Numbered from the stretch's first letter, positions 45,102-54,706 are shown. The stretch: 64,000 bases of DNA from Micromonospora sp. NBC_00421 (GCF_036017915.1 NZ_CP107929.1:186001-250000), one strand, 5' to 3'. A program made the numbers and translations. Notes: generated by a model not told the origin, from the sequence alone.

Positions 45102-46046
45102 TCAGGGGCAGCGGACTACCTGACCTGCGTAGGTCAGCCCACCGCCGAAGCCGAACAGCAGCACCGGGGCACCCGAGGGCACCTCCCGCCGCTCGACCAG
45201 CTTGGACAGGGCCAGCGGCACGCTCGCCGCCGAGGTGTTGCCGGATTCGACGATGTCCTTGGCGATGATCGCCTGCGGGATGTTCAGCCGCTTGGCGATG
45301 CCGTCGATGATCCGCGAGTTGGCCTGGTGCGGCACGAAGGCAGCCAGCTCCGACGGGTCGACGCCGGCCTTCTCGCAGGCCTGGAGGGCGAGCGGGGCCA
45401 GCGCGGTGGTGGCCCAGCGGAACACCGACTGGCCCTCCTGCGCGATGTACGGCCGCCAGCCCTCGATGCGTACCGCGTCGCTCTTGTCCGGCGCGGAGCC
45501 CCACACCACCGGCCCGATCCCGGCAGGCTCGTCGTCGGCGGTGGCGGTGACCACCGCCGCGCCGGCACCGTCGGCGAAGATGATGCAGGTCGAGCGGTCG
45601 GTCCAGTCGGTGAAGTCGGAGAGCTTCTCGGCACCGATGACGAGCGCGTTACGCGACGCGCCGGCACGGATGGCGTGGTCGACGGTGCCCAGGGCGTAGG
45701 CGAAACCGGAGCAGGCGGTGTTCAGGTCGAACGCGCCGGGGGCGGTGATGCCCAGCTTGGCGGCGACCCGGCAGGCCACGTTCGGGCTGCGGTCGATCGA
45801 GGTACAGGTGGCGACCACCACCAGGTCGATGTCGGCGGCGGTGAGGCCCGAGTTGGCAAGCGCCTTGTCGGCGGCGGCGGTGGCCATGTCGGCGACGGTC
45901 TCGCCGTCGGCGATCCGCCGGCTGGCGATGCCCACCCGGTCTCTGATCCACTCGTCGTTGGTGTCGACGAACTGGGCGATGTCGTTGTTGGTCACCACCC
46001 GGGACGGCTGGTAGTGCCCGAGGGCGACGATCCGACTGCCGCTCAT
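45102..46046 (-). CDS. fabH: Beta-ketoacyl-ACP synthase III
   Basis: The protein is 314 residues. The catalytic cysteine is Cys112 in LNTACSGFAYALG, with the His in VPHQANSRI and the Asn in VESGNTSAAS. FabH starts each chain from an acyl-CoA primer and malonyl-ACP; in actinomycetes it prefers branched primers. The ATG at 46046 overlaps the fabD stop by four bases, so translation is coupled. Confidence 0.97.
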   Translation of the reverse strand: MSGSRIVALGHYQPSRVVTNNDIAQFVDTNDEWIRDRVGIASRRIADGETVADMATAAADKALANSGLTAADIDLVVVATCTSIDRSPNVACRVAAKLGITAPGAFDLNTACSGFAYALGTVDHAIRAGASRNALVIGAEKLSDFTDWTDRSTCIIFADGAGAAVVTATADDEPAGIGPVVWGSAPDKSDAVRIEGWRPYIAQEGQSVFRWATTALAPLALQACEKAGVDPSELAAFVPHQANSRIIDGIAKRLNIPQAIIAKDIVESGNTSAASVPLALSKLVERREVPSGAPVLLFGFGGGLTYAGQVVRCP

Positions 46047-47215
46047 GCGTGGCCTCCGATGCGGGCGATGGGTTGGCCCGGCGCGACCGGGTCGGCGTGG
46101 TGGGCGAGCCATTCGGTGAGCGGGCCGCTGTCGTGCGCGGCCACCTCGACCGGCCCCTGCCGGGTGGTCACCTGCCCGAGCACCTGTCCGGTGCTCAGGT
46201 GGGCACCCTCGGCGAGGCCCTCCGCCGGGGTGAACGGGCCGACGGCGGGGGCGACGACCACCCGGGACCGGGCCGGCGTCGGCCGGTGACCGGGCGGGCC
46301 GCTGTGCCGGGCGATCAGGTCCCGGGCGGCGGGCAGGTCGTCTGGGGTGTTCAGGGTGACGATCTCCGGCGCTCCGGTGGCCTTGAGCTCCCGCTTGACC
46401 AGCCCGGCCAGGGTGCCGGCCGGGGGAAGTTCGAGCACGCCGGTGACCCCCAGGTCGGCGAGCGCACGCATGCACAGGTCCCAGCGCACCGGCGCGGTGA
46501 CCTGCCGGACCAGCCGGTGGACCACTTCCCGGCCGTGCGGGACGGCGACGCCGTCGAGGTCGGAGAGCAGGATCCGGGCCGGAGTCGACGGGGTGATCCC
46601 GGCGGCGACGGCGGCAAGCGCCTGCTCGGCGGGGGCCATGTACGGGGTGTGGAACGCCCCGGCGACCTTGAGCCGGACGATCCGGGCCTTCGCCGGGGGT
46701 TCGGCGGCGAGCTTGTCCAGCGCGTCGAGCGCCCCGGCGGCGACCACCTGACCGCCGCCGTTGCGGTTGGCCGGGTGCAGGCCGTGGGTGGTCAGGGTGG
46801 CGAGCACCTCGTCCGGGTCCCCGCCGAGCACGGCGGCCATCCCGGTCGGCTCCAGGGCGCAGGCGGCGGCCATCTCCCGGCCGCGTATCCCGGCGAGGGT
46901 GATCGCGGTCTCGGCGGAGAACACCTCGGCCAGCGCGGCGGCCGCCAGCTCGCCGACGCTGTGCCCGGCGACCAGGTTCACGTCGTGCAGTGGCAACTGC
47001 TCGGCAGCCAGCAGGGCCGAGGCCACCAGCAGCGGCTGGGTGCGGGCGGTGTCCCGGATCTCGTCGGCATCCGCCTCGGTGCCGAGCCGGACCAGGTCGA
47101 CCCCGGCCGGCACCGACCACCAGCGCAGCCGTGACTCGACCCCGCGCAGGTCGAGCCAGGGCGTCAGGAAGCCGGGCTTCTGGGAACCCTGGCCGGGAGA
47201 GAGGACGGCGAGCAC
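46043..47215 (-). CDS. fabD: Malonyl-CoA:ACP transacylase with C-terminal biotinyl-like domain
   Basis: The protein is 390 residues, about 75 more than typical FabD. Residues 1 to about 310 are the transacylase: LSPGQGSQKPGF, catalytic Ser86 in VAGHSVGELAA and His189 in VAGAFHTPYM. Residues about 317-388 match the barrel-sandwich fold of biotinyl/lipoyl domains: VVVAPAVGPFTP, LSTGQVLGQV and ADPVAPGQPIARIGG. The biotinyl-lysine motif itself is missing, so this is a degenerate carrier or docking domain. The enzyme loads malonate on ACP. It heads the fab operon, with a FasR-type palindrome upstream. Confidence 0.92.
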   Translation of the reverse strand: MLAVLSPGQGSQKPGFLTPWLDLRGVESRLRWWSVPAGVDLVRLGTEADADEIRDTARTQPLLVASALLAAEQLPLHDVNLVAGHSVGELAAAALAEVFSAETAITLAGIRGREMAAACALEPTGMAAVLGGDPDEVLATLTTHGLHPANRNGGGQVVAAGALDALDKLAAEPPAKARIVRLKVAGAFHTPYMAPAEQALAAVAAGITPSTPARILLSDLDGVAVPHGREVVHRLVRQVTAPVRWDLCMRALADLGVTGVLELPPAGTLAGLVKRELKATGAPEIVTLNTPDDLPAARDLIARHSGPPGHRPTPARSRVVVAPAVGPFTPAEGLAEGAHLSTGQVLGQVTTRQGPVEVAAHDSGPLTEWLAHHADPVAPGQPIARIGGHA

Positions 47216-47282
47216 GTCTATGACTCTTCCCGATACCTCGGGGTAGCGCTGTGCGGGCTGACACCAAACCGCACTAGAACTC

Positions 47283-47299
47283 TTGGAGGTTTCCTACAA
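47283..47299 (-). promoter_or_regulatory. Probable FasR operator before fabD
   Basis: A 17-base near-palindrome TTGGAGG-TTT-CCTACAA with one arm mismatch, 68 bases upstream of the fabD ATG and 50 after the fasR stop. Its position fits the activator site expected for FasR; the consensus itself could not be checked here. Confidence 0.5.
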
Positions 47300-47349
47300 A
47301 TATCGGCGGTGATCGTCGCCTATCGGGCCTGACCATCGGTCACCCGGCG

Positions 47350-48561
47350 TCATCGCTGGGTCGGCCCGGGTACGCCGGCCGGGACGATCGGGTCGAGCCG
47401 ACCCACCGTGAGTGCCACCTGGAGCGCGAACGCGTCGCGGGGAGTCAGCGGGGAGAAGCCGGTCACCTCGGCGATCCGGCGCAGCCGGTAACGCACCGTA
47501 TTCGGGTGGACGAAGAGCGCCCGCGCCGCGCTCTCCAGCGTCCCGCCGGCGGCGAAGAAGGCGTCGAGCGTCTCCAGCAGTTCGCCGCCGGCGCGCACCA
47601 GGGTGGCGTACACGTCGTGGCGCAGCCGGCGGCGGGCCTCGGCGTCCCCGGCGAGCGCCCGCTCGGGCAGCAGGTCGGCCGCGGGCACCGGCCGGGGCGC
47701 GGTCGGCCAGGCCGGCGCCGCCCGGTAGCCGGCCAGCGCCGCCCGCGCCGAGTCCGTCGCCTCGTCCAGACTGGGTACGGCGGGACCGACCACCACCGGA
47801 CCCTCGCCGAACGCGGGCAGCAGCTTCTCGGTGGCGGCCATCGGGTCGGCCGCGCCACCGAGCACGATGACCAGCCGGTCGCCGTGCACGCCACCGATCA
47901 CCTCCACCCCGATCCGGCGGGCGTGCCGGTAGACGGTGTGCAGCACGGCGGCCACCTCCCCGCCGGGGGACCGGCCCACCGCCACCGCCACCGGCGGCGC
48001 GTCCGCCCAGCCCAGCGCGGCGGCCCGGCTGGCCAGCACGTCGGGGGAGTCGCCGCGCAGCAGGGCGTCGACGAGCAGCGCCTGCAACCGGGCGTCCCAG
48101 GAACCCCGCGACTCGGCGGCGCGGGCGTAGACCCGGGCGGCGGCGAAGGCGATCTCCCGGGAGAAGCGCAGCACCGCCTCGCGCAGCTGCTGCTCCTCGC
48201 CCGGCGCGGCCAGGTGCGACACCTGCTCCTCGACCACGTCGATGGTCACCTTGATCAGCGCCACCGTCTGCTGGAGGCTGATCGACCGGGCCAGGGCCAG
48301 CGGCGCGGTGGCGAACACCTCGTCGGAAACCTCCTGGGTGCTGTCCGTGGTGCCGCCGCCGGAGCCCAGCCACTCGACCAGGGACCGGGCGCCGGCCTGC
48401 GCCACCAGCATCACCCAGGAACGCTGGTCGGCCGGCAGCTCACGGAACCAGGGCAGGCTCTCGTCCATCCGGACCACGCTGGCCGTGGCCAGCGCCCCCG
48501 CCGCCCGTTCGATCCGGCGCAGGGTGGCCGTCAGTTCCATCCCACCCGGTTCGTTCACCAC
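47350..48561 (-). CDS. fasR: FasR-like PucR/CdaR-family regulator of fatty acid synthesis
   Basis: The protein is 403 residues. The C-terminal PucR helix-turn-helix is clear: GGELLETLDAFFAAGGTLES, then RALFVHPNTVRYRLRRIAEV. The central region resembles the GGDEF-like domain of CdaR regulators. In Streptomyces, FasR sits immediately upstream of fabD and activates the fab operon; the same gene order here supports the name. GTG 48561 and ATG 48540 (with a GGGTGG site) are both possible starts. Confidence 0.87.
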   Translation of the reverse strand: MVNEPGGMELTATLRRIERAAGALATASVVRMDESLPWFRELPADQRSWVMLVAQAGARSLVEWLGSGGGTTDSTQEVSDEVFATAPLALARSISLQQTVALIKVTIDVVEEQVSHLAAPGEEQQLREAVLRFSREIAFAAARVYARAAESRGSWDARLQALLVDALLRGDSPDVLASRAAALGWADAPPVAVAVGRSPGGEVAAVLHTVYRHARRIGVEVIGGVHGDRLVIVLGGAADPMAATEKLLPAFGEGPVVVGPAVPSLDEATDSARAALAGYRAAPAWPTAPRPVPAADLLPERALAGDAEARRRLRHDVYATLVRAGGELLETLDAFFAAGGTLESAARALFVHPNTVRYRLRRIAEVTGFSPLTPRDAFALQVALTVGRLDPIVPAGVPGPTQR

Positions 48562-48763
48562 ACCAGCCTGACATGCCCTGAGCAGGGCCTCGACGCGGGC
48601 TCCGGTCCACCCGTGAACCGGTCCGGGTCACCGGGTCGCGCGGGCGGCGGGACGCACGCCGGGGGTGGTCAGCACGGGGTGGGCCCCCGGTCGGCCCCCC
48701 GGCGTCGGCCGGGTCGCCGGCGGCGGGGCGTCGGCCGGGTCACGGGCGTCGTCCGGCGGTGGT

Positions 48764-49849
48764 TCAGGCGGTGACGGTGACGTGGACGACCCAGCGCACC
48801 TGGGGGGAGGGGCACGGTGTGGGTGCGTGCCGGCAGGCGTTGTCGGTGATGGTGGCGACGTCGACCTGCCCCGGGGCGGTGGCCAGGTAGCGGGCGACGA
48901 GCGGCTGGTCGGTCGGGTAACCGCCGGTCACCTCCCGTGCCACCACGACACCGGCGGGGGTGACGGTCGGCGGCAGGTAGTTGCTGGCCAGGCTCACCAC
49001 GAGGGTGTCACCGACGCGCAGCGTGAGGTCGCGCTGGTTGTCGGGGGCGGTGACCACGACGGTCTGCCCGGTGCCGGTCGACGGCAGCTCGATGACGGCG
49101 ACGTGCACCGTCCACATCAGGCTGGGCAGGGCGCACGGCGGGGTGGTGTGCCGGCAGGCGTGGTCGGTTCGGGTGGTCAGGTCGGCGGTGCCCGGCGTCA
49201 CCGCGCGGAAGGTCGCCGCCAGCGGCTGCCCGGTCGGATAACCGCCGCTTGTCGAGACGGGGGAGAGCGCAGGCCCGGTGACCGTGGGAGGCAGGTAGTC
49301 GGCGGCCAGGGCCACCCCCAGCGTCTGCCCGACGAACAGGGTGACCGTGCGCTGGTTGTCGGCCTCCCGGACGGTGACGTCGGCTCCACTCGGTGGGCTG
49401 ACGGTGGTCGGCGGGGCGGCGTCGTTGGTGCAGCTCGGCGTGGGCGTCGCGGTGGGGCCGGCGAGCTGGACGCCGAAGGTGGTCGACGCGCCCGAGGCCA
49501 GCACCCCGTTGTACGGCGCGTTGGTCGCGGTCGCGGTGCCGCCATCCGCGCCGATCGAGGTGTTCCAGGACGACACGACCCGTTGACCGTCGACGAGCGG
49601 CCAGGTGACCGTCCACCGGTGGGCGGTCGACGACGAGGTGTTGGCGACGGTGAAGGTGAGGATCTGGCCGCCGCTGGCCCCACTGCCCCAGCGGGAGTCG
49701 ACCCGGACGGTGGCGGTGCACCCGCCCGCCGTGGTGGCGGTGGCCGGTGTGCCGCCGGCGACCGTGGTCATGCCGAGGGCGACGATGGTGGTGCCGACGA
49801 CGATGGCGCTCGCCGTCAGGACGGACCGTCTGGACGCGATCATGACCAT
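48764..49849 (-). CDS. Secreted CBM2 protein with two copies of an I42-like domain
   Basis: The protein is 361 residues. A signal peptide (to about 40) precedes a family 2 cellulose-binding module (44-140; GGCTATVRVDSRWGSGASGG). After a Thr/Pro linker come two similar repeats (157-253 and 264-361), each with DNQR-x-x-T/DL-LFVGQ-type start, a LPPTVT strand, GGYPT-x-QPL, and an ACRH-x-x-PPC-type pair of cysteines. Their strand order vaguely resembles chagasin-like I42 inhibitor domains, but the canonical NPTTGY loop is absent. It would bind cellulose outside the cell and present the repeats; possibly a protective or signalling role. Confidence 0.75.
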   Translation of the reverse strand: MVMIASRRSVLTASAIVVGTTIVALGMTTVAGGTPATATTAGGCTATVRVDSRWGSGASGGQILTFTVANTSSSTAHRWTVTWPLVDGQRVVSSWNTSIGADGGTATATNAPYNGVLASGASTTFGVQLAGPTATPTPSCTNDAAPPTTVSPPSGADVTVREADNQRTVTLFVGQTLGVALAADYLPPTVTGPALSPVSTSGGYPTGQPLAATFRAVTPGTADLTTRTDHACRHTTPPCALPSLMWTVHVAVIELPSTGTGQTVVVTAPDNQRDLTLRVGDTLVVSLASNYLPPTVTPAGVVVAREVTGGYPTDQPLVARYLATAPGQVDVATITDNACRHAPTPCPSPQVRWVVHVTVTA

Positions 49850-49969
49850 TCCTCCGATCCGGCGGATCTCGGGCCGGCCACGGCGTCGGACGCCAAGGTG
49901 CCGGCCGGTAAGACACGCTGCTGAGCAGCAGGCTATGGCCGCCCGGACCGGTAGTCAATAGACGAATCT

Positions 49970-50419
49970 CTATGAATGCCCGTCTTCTGGCGGTGACACG
50001 GGCAGCGCCATTTCCTGGGCCAGGATCGCCGCCTGCACCCGGCTGCGCAGTGCCAACTTCGCCAGGATCCGGCTCACGTGGGTCTTGGCGGTGCTCTCCG
50101 CCACCGCCAGCCGGTCGGCGATCTGCTGGTTGGACAGGCCGACGCCCAGGCAGGCCAACACGTCCCGCTCGCGGGGGGTCAACGCCGCCACGGCCGCCCG
50201 GTCCGCCCCGGTGGCACCCGGCGCGGTCGCCGCGAACGCCGAGATCAACCGCCGGGTCAGGGTCGGGGCGATCACCCCCTCGCCCCGGGCCACCGTCCGC
50301 ACCGCCGCCACCAGTCCGGGCGCGTCGGTGTCCTTGAGCAGGAAGCCGGCCGCCCCGGCGCGCAGCGCGCCGAAGACGTACTCGTCCAGGTCGAAGGTGG
50401 TCAGCACCAGCACGTCGGC
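49970..50419 (-). pseudogene. 5'-truncated NarL/FixJ-type response regulator
   Basis: The frame carries the end of a receiver domain (ADVLVLTTFDLDEYVFGALR, GAAGFLLKDTDAPGL) and a complete LuxR helix-turn-helix (LTPRERDVLACLGVGLSNQQ, then STAKTHVSRILAKLAL). The receiver N-terminus with the phosphorylated aspartate is missing: upstream of about 50419 the frame becomes unrelated Pro/Arg-rich sequence overlapping a plus-strand gene. No histidine kinase is adjacent. The remnant probably arose by deletion or insertion at about 50420. Confidence 0.8.
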
Positions 50420-50449
50420 GGCACGCTGGAGCGGAACGGGGAGGTAGGC

Positions 50450-50989
50450 ATGGTGCTGGCGGTCATCGTCGGATGTGAGATCGGATTCTGGGTGCTGCTC
50501 GCCGCGGGGCTGGTCGCCCGGTACCCGCTGCGGCGGCCCCGGCTGGGCGCGGCGTTGCTGGTCTGTGTCCCGCTGGTCGACCTGGTGCTGCTGGGCGCGG
50601 CGGCGGTGGACCTGCGCCGGGGGACCACCGCGGACGCCACCCACGGGTTGGCCGCCGTCTACCTCGGCTTCTCGGTGGCGTTCGGGCACTCGCTGATCCG
50701 CTGGGCGGACCAGCGGTTCGCGTACCGCTTCGCGGGTGGGCCGCCGCCGGTCAGGCCGCCCCGGTACGGCTGGGCACGGACCCGGTACGAGTGGCGGGAG
50801 TGGGGCAAGGCCCTGCTCGGTTGGGCCGTCGCGTGCGCGCTGCTGGCCGCCGCGATCGTCCTGGTGGGCGACACCGAGCGCACCCGGGAGCTGTCGGACT
50901 GGATCCGCAACCTCACCGTGGGGCTGCTGATCTGGCTGGTCGCGTTCCCGGTCTGGGAGACGATCTTCCCGCGCCGCCCGAAGTCCTGA
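50450..50989 (+). CDS. Small hypothetical membrane protein
   Basis: The protein is 179 residues. Hydrophobic segments are about 3-25 (VLAVIVGCEIGFWVLLAAGL), 35-55, 65-85 and, after a basic loop (RYGWARTRYEWREWGK), two C-terminal segments around 130-175. The layout is four or five helices without a known motif. ATG 50450 has a perfect GGGGAGG six bases upstream, abutting the response-regulator remnant, so it is a newly placed or invading gene. Function unknown. Confidence 0.65.
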   Translation: MVLAVIVGCEIGFWVLLAAGLVARYPLRRPRLGAALLVCVPLVDLVLLGAAAVDLRRGTTADATHGLAAVYLGFSVAFGHSLIRWADQRFAYRFAGGPPPVRPPRYGWARTRYEWREWGKALLGWAVACALLAAAIVLVGDTERTRELSDWIRNLTVGLLIWLVAFPVWETIFPRRPKS

Positions 50990-51539
50990 CACCGGGGGTA
51001 CGCGCTGCACGGCGTGTCGGTGTCGGCCAGTACGGTGGCACTGCCGCGCCGGGGTGCCGTCCCGGCGCGCGACGCGAGGGTGAGGAGACCGGGATGGCGC
51101 ACGGGGAGGCCGAGCACGGCTGCGCCCAGGGCGAGCCCTGCCGGCCGGGTCAGCACGACCAGCCGGGCTCGGCGCGACCGCACCGCCGGTCGTCGACGGA
51201 CCAGGTCTGTCGGGTCGAGCGGGTCGACGACGATCCGGTACCGCCCCGACAGCGCAGCGCCGAGACAGCCGACGGTGCGGCGTCCCGGCCGGCAGCGGTG
51301 GAGCCCGGCCCGGTCGGGCCGTCGGACGCGCCGACCCGGGCCTGCCGCAGCAATCTGGCCGGTTGGGCCGGTGCCCACCGGCACGGCCCGGTACGCCCCG
51401 GTCGGCGTCCACAGCGCCTCCAACGCCCGCCACACCGCTGGTGCTGACCACCCGCCGCCGCGCCGGCTGGCGGCCCGACCGAGGCGGCGGTCGACGGCGC
51501 TGACCTCAGCGGCGGGTGCGGCAGTGGACGGCGCTGAGG
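50990..51539. other. Region without a supportable gene
   Basis: About 550 bases. Both strands keep long open frames because of GC bias, but none shows domain texture; the ATG at 51094 has a fair ribosome site yet leads to Pro/Arg/His-rich noise. It may be decayed coding sequence linked to the truncated regulator beside it. Confidence 0.5.
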
Positions 51540-52199
51540 TCAGCGGGTGCGGCGGCGGACCAGCAGGGCGATGCCTGCCAGGCCGACGGTGATCATCAGC
51601 ATCACGCCGACGTTGAGCAGTAGCAGCCGCTGAAGTTCGTCGATCGCGCCGTCGATGTCCCGGCCCGGGTTCAGGGCGTCCTCCGGGAGTACCCGCTCGC
51701 CGCCACCGACGCCACCGGTGACCGTGTCGAGCTGCGGCTCCAGCGGCACCCCGGCGGCCCGCAGCGTCTCGGACATGGTGAGGCGGCCGAGGAACCAACC
51801 GGCGATGGTCTTGCGCAGGTCGGGCTGCTTGGCCGGTCGGTAGGCCCGGGGGCCACCCTTGGCCAGCGGATAGAGGTCGTACGTCTGCTTCGGCGCGTCC
51901 CCGGCGAGCACCACGATCGTGTACTTCGGACCGAGGTCGGCCGGCTTGGGCCCCTTCGCCTCGCCGGTACGGCCGAACCAGCTGACCTGGTCGATGACCG
52001 CGACCACATGGGTCGGTGCGGTGTCCGTCCGCAGTCGCAACGGCTCGGTCAGCCCGACGCCGGTGATGTCCACCCCGGCGGGGGGCGTCTTCGGCGCGGC
52101 CCGGTGCGTCCCGACCGCCTGCGCCGCCGGACCGGTGGTCACCACCACCACCGCCACCATGGCGACCACTGCGAGCAGTCGCCTCACCCTTTCGACCAT
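51540..52199 (-). CDS. Hypothetical secreted, membrane-anchored protein
   Basis: The protein is 219 residues. A signal peptide (LLAVVAMVAVVVVTTGPAAQA) is followed by a globular domain (VDITGVGLTEPLRLRTDTAP, KYTIVVLAGDAPKQTYDLYP, RPAKQPDLRKTIAGWFLGRL) and a C-terminal membrane helix (LLLLNVGVMLMITVGLAGIALLV) with a basic stop-transfer. It faces the outside of the cell. No family recognised. Divergent from copC, so the two may share a promoter region. Confidence 0.7.
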   Translation of the reverse strand: MVERVRRLLAVVAMVAVVVVTTGPAAQAVGTHRAAPKTPPAGVDITGVGLTEPLRLRTDTAPTHVVAVIDQVSWFGRTGEAKGPKPADLGPKYTIVVLAGDAPKQTYDLYPLAKGGPRAYRPAKQPDLRKTIAGWFLGRLTMSETLRAAGVPLEPQLDTVTGGVGGGERVLPEDALNPGRDIDGAIDELQRLLLLNVGVMLMITVGLAGIALLVRRRTR

Positions 52200-52422
52200 C
52201 GCCGCCTCCTCGCCCCGTTCGATGGATGGCTGTGCTGCGGGTCACGTGCGGGTCGGTCGACGTCGGTGGTCGACCGGGCAGCGCCGGCCCCACCTCATAG
52301 ACTCCATGGAACATCGCGCGGACGCAGCTCTGGGAACAATATGTGGAACTATCTGCGATCCCGGAACGACCAAAAGACATCCGCGCGATCAGTGGGCGGA
52401 TCGTACCTTTGCGGAGGGCATC

Positions 52423-53034
52423 ATGGGGGGCAGGATCCCACAGGTGGCGCGGGCGGTGTCGGTGCTCGTCGGCGTGGTGCTCGCAGCGGCGCTGCTGGCA
52501 CCGACACCGGCGTACGCGCACAACTCGCTGACCGGCAGCAACCCGGTGAACGGTGCGCGGATCGCCACCGCGCCGGCCAAGGTCGAGCTGCGCTTCCTGG
52601 CCAAGCTCGATCCGGACAGGACGAAGATCACAGTGGTCGGACCGGACAACGTCCCGGCCTCCGGCGGCGCGCCGACCTTCTCCGGCAGCCGGGTCAGTGT
52701 GCCCTTCGCCCCCGGTGCGGCCGGCCTCTACATCGTCGAGTACCGACTCCCCTCCAGCGACGGGCATCCGATCAAGGGGGAGGTGCGGTTCACCCTCACC
52801 ACCGGCACCGCCGCCACGCCCCCGTCGCCGTCGGCCACCCCGTCGGCCAGCACCGCCCCGACGCCGACGGAGAGCAGCAGCCCGGCACCGGCGTCCTCGT
52901 CGGCCGCCCCGGTCGCGACCGCCGGCACCGACGACGCCGGCCGGGGTTGGCTCTGGGCGGTCGGTGCCGGCCTGGCGCTGCTCGCCGCGCTCGCCGCAGG
53001 CCTGTTTCTCCGCCGCCGCGCCGCCCGCCCCTGA
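52423..53034 (+). CDS. CopC-like periplasmic copper-binding protein
   Basis: The protein is 203 residues. Signal peptide to AYA, leaving His33 as the first mature residue, the Cu(II) amino-terminal ligand of CopC. The fold is marked by NSLTGSNPVNGARIATAPAK, LYIVEYRLPSSDGHPIKGEV (second His) and a short linker of Ser/Thr/Pro. A C-terminal membrane helix (LWAVGAGLALLAALAAGLF) anchors it. It binds copper at the cell surface; a linked CopD is not present. ATG 52423 follows GCGGAGGGC. Confidence 0.85.
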   Translation: MGGRIPQVARAVSVLVGVVLAAALLAPTPAYAHNSLTGSNPVNGARIATAPAKVELRFLAKLDPDRTKITVVGPDNVPASGGAPTFSGSRVSVPFAPGAAGLYIVEYRLPSSDGHPIKGEVRFTLTTGTAATPPSPSATPSASTAPTPTESSSPAPASSSAAPVATAGTDDAGRGWLWAVGAGLALLAALAAGLFLRRRAARP

Positions 53035-53152
53035 CCCGGGTACGCCGGACCCGGTTCACCGTCTCGTCGACGTCGGCCTGCCGGTCACCGGCGGGCCTGG
53101 CCAGGGAGCACTGGTCGACCGCGTCCTCGACGCCGGCCGGCCGCGATGTCCG

Positions 53153-54562
53153 TCAGACCAGCCGGAGCCGGGCGGCGCGCAGCCGGGTGAGGGTGCGCTC
53201 CCGGCCGAGCACCTCCAGCGACTCGAACAGCGGCAGCCCGACGGTGCGGCCGGTGACCGCCACCCGGACCGGAGCCTGCGCCTTACCCAGCTTCAGGCCT
53301 CGCTCCGCGCCGACCGCCTCCAGCGTCGACTTCAGCGACTCCGCGTCCCAGGAGTCGAGGGCCGCGTAGCCGGCGATCGCCGCGTCGAGCAGGTCGGCGG
53401 CCCCCTCCTTCATCGCCTTCGCCCAGGCCGCCTCGTCGATCAGCGGATCGGCGACGAAGAGGAAGTCGACGTTCGGCACGATCTCGCTGAGCACCGCGAT
53501 CCGGGTCTGCGCCAGCGGGGCCACCGCAGCGAACGCGTCCGCGTCGAACTCCGCAGGCTGCCACGGCGGCGGCGCGATGGTGTCGGTGCCGGTCAGCCAG
53601 GGCTGGCAGGCGGCCACGAACTCGTCGACAGGCAGGGCGCGGATGTACTCGCCGTTGAACGCGCGCAGCTTCTTCTCGTCGAAGAAGGCGGGGGAGGGGT
53701 TGACCTCGGCCAACCGGAACTCGTCCTCGATCACCGACCAGGGCACGATCTCCCGGTCGCCCGAGGGCGCCCAGCCGAGCAGCATCAGGTAGTTGCGCAT
53801 CGCGGCGGCGAGATAACCCTCGTCCCGGTACGCCTCCAGGGCCACCTTGTCGCGCCGCTTGGAGAGCTTCTGCCGCTTCTCGTTGACCACGACCGGGACG
53901 TGCGCCCAGATCGGCGGCTTGACGCCCAGCGCGTCCCAGAGCAGCTGCTGCTTCGGGGTGTTGGGCAGGTGCTCCTCGGCCCGGATCACGTGGGTGATCC
54001 CCATCGTCATGTCGTCCACGACGTTGGCCAGCAGGAACACCGGGGAGCCGTCGCCCCGGGCGATGACGAAGTCCTCGATCAGCTTGTTCTCGAAGGTCGG
54101 CTCGCCCCGGATCAGGTCGACCACCACGGTCGTACCCTCGTCGGGGGTGCGGAAGCGCAGCGCCCGCCCCTCGCCCGCGGCCAGCCCCCGGTCCCGGCAG
54201 AAGCCGTCGTAGCCCTGGTACTGCGAGCCGGTACGGGCCTGCACGGCATCCCGGGTGCAGTCGCAGTAGTAGGCCCGACCGGCGTCGTGTAGCCGCTGGG
54301 CGGCGGCCCGGTGCTCACCGGCGTACGCCGACTGGAAGTAGGGGCCCTCGTAGCTGCCCCGGGCGATGCCGATCCAGTCCAGCGCGGACAGGATGCCCTC
54401 GGTCCACTCGGGCTTGTTGCGGGCGGCGTCGGTGTCCTCGACGCGCAGCACGAACACCCCGCCCTGCTGCTTGGCGTAGATCCAGTTCTGCAGCGCCGAG
54501 CGGGCACCGCCGACATGGAACATACCGGTCGGGGAGGGGGCGAATCGCACGCGTACCGTCAC
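53153..54562 (-). CDS. gltX: Glutamyl-tRNA synthetase
   Basis: The protein is 469 residues. Class I signatures are the HIGH variant in [20 protein letters not shown] and KMSKS variant [15 protein letters not shown]. The zinc-like [12 protein letters not shown] and the anticodon-binding C-terminus are recognisable. It attaches glutamate to tRNA-Glu. The gene is not part of an obvious operon; no tRNA gene was seen downstream. GTG or ATG start at 54562 is supported by the conserved [13 protein letters not shown] opening. Confidence 0.97.
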   Translation of the reverse strand: MTVRVRFAPSPTGMFHVGGARSALQNWIYAKQQGGVFVLRVEDTDAARNKPEWTEGILSALDWIGIARGSYEGPYFQSAYAGEHRAAAQRLHDAGRAYYCDCTRDAVQARTGSQYQGYDGFCRDRGLAAGEGRALRFRTPDEGTTVVVDLIRGEPTFENKLIEDFVIARGDGSPVFLLANVVDDMTMGITHVIRAEEHLPNTPKQQLLWDALGVKPPIWAHVPVVVNEKRQKLSKRRDKVALEAYRDEGYLAAAMRNYLMLLGWAPSGDREIVPWSVIEDEFRLAEVNPSPAFFDEKKLRAFNGEYIRALPVDEFVAACQPWLTGTDTIAPPPWQPAEFDADAFAAVAPLAQTRIAVLSEIVPNVDFLFVADPLIDEAAWAKAMKEGAADLLDAAIAGYAALDSWDAESLKSTLEAVGAERGLKLGKAQAPVRVAVTGRTVGLPLFESLEVLGRERTLTRLRAARLRLV

Positions 54563-54706
54563 GTCGTCCAGCCTACGGCCGGGCGCGACCCGGTTTCGCC
54601 AGGGGGCAGGACGCCGGTGCCGGGCGCGCGCCGGCAGCGGGCCGGCCCGCCGCTGCCACGCGCCCGGCCCGGTGCCGGCGGCCCCGGCCCGCCACCGGAC
54701 CGGTAC

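Noticed and set aside
51014..51592. Plus-strand gene in the 51-kb gap
   Set aside because: Pro/Arg/His-rich translation without any motif; treated as non-coding or decayed.
53035..53152. tRNA gene beside gltX
   Set aside because: The gap was read for acceptor and T-arm patterns on both strands and none formed.
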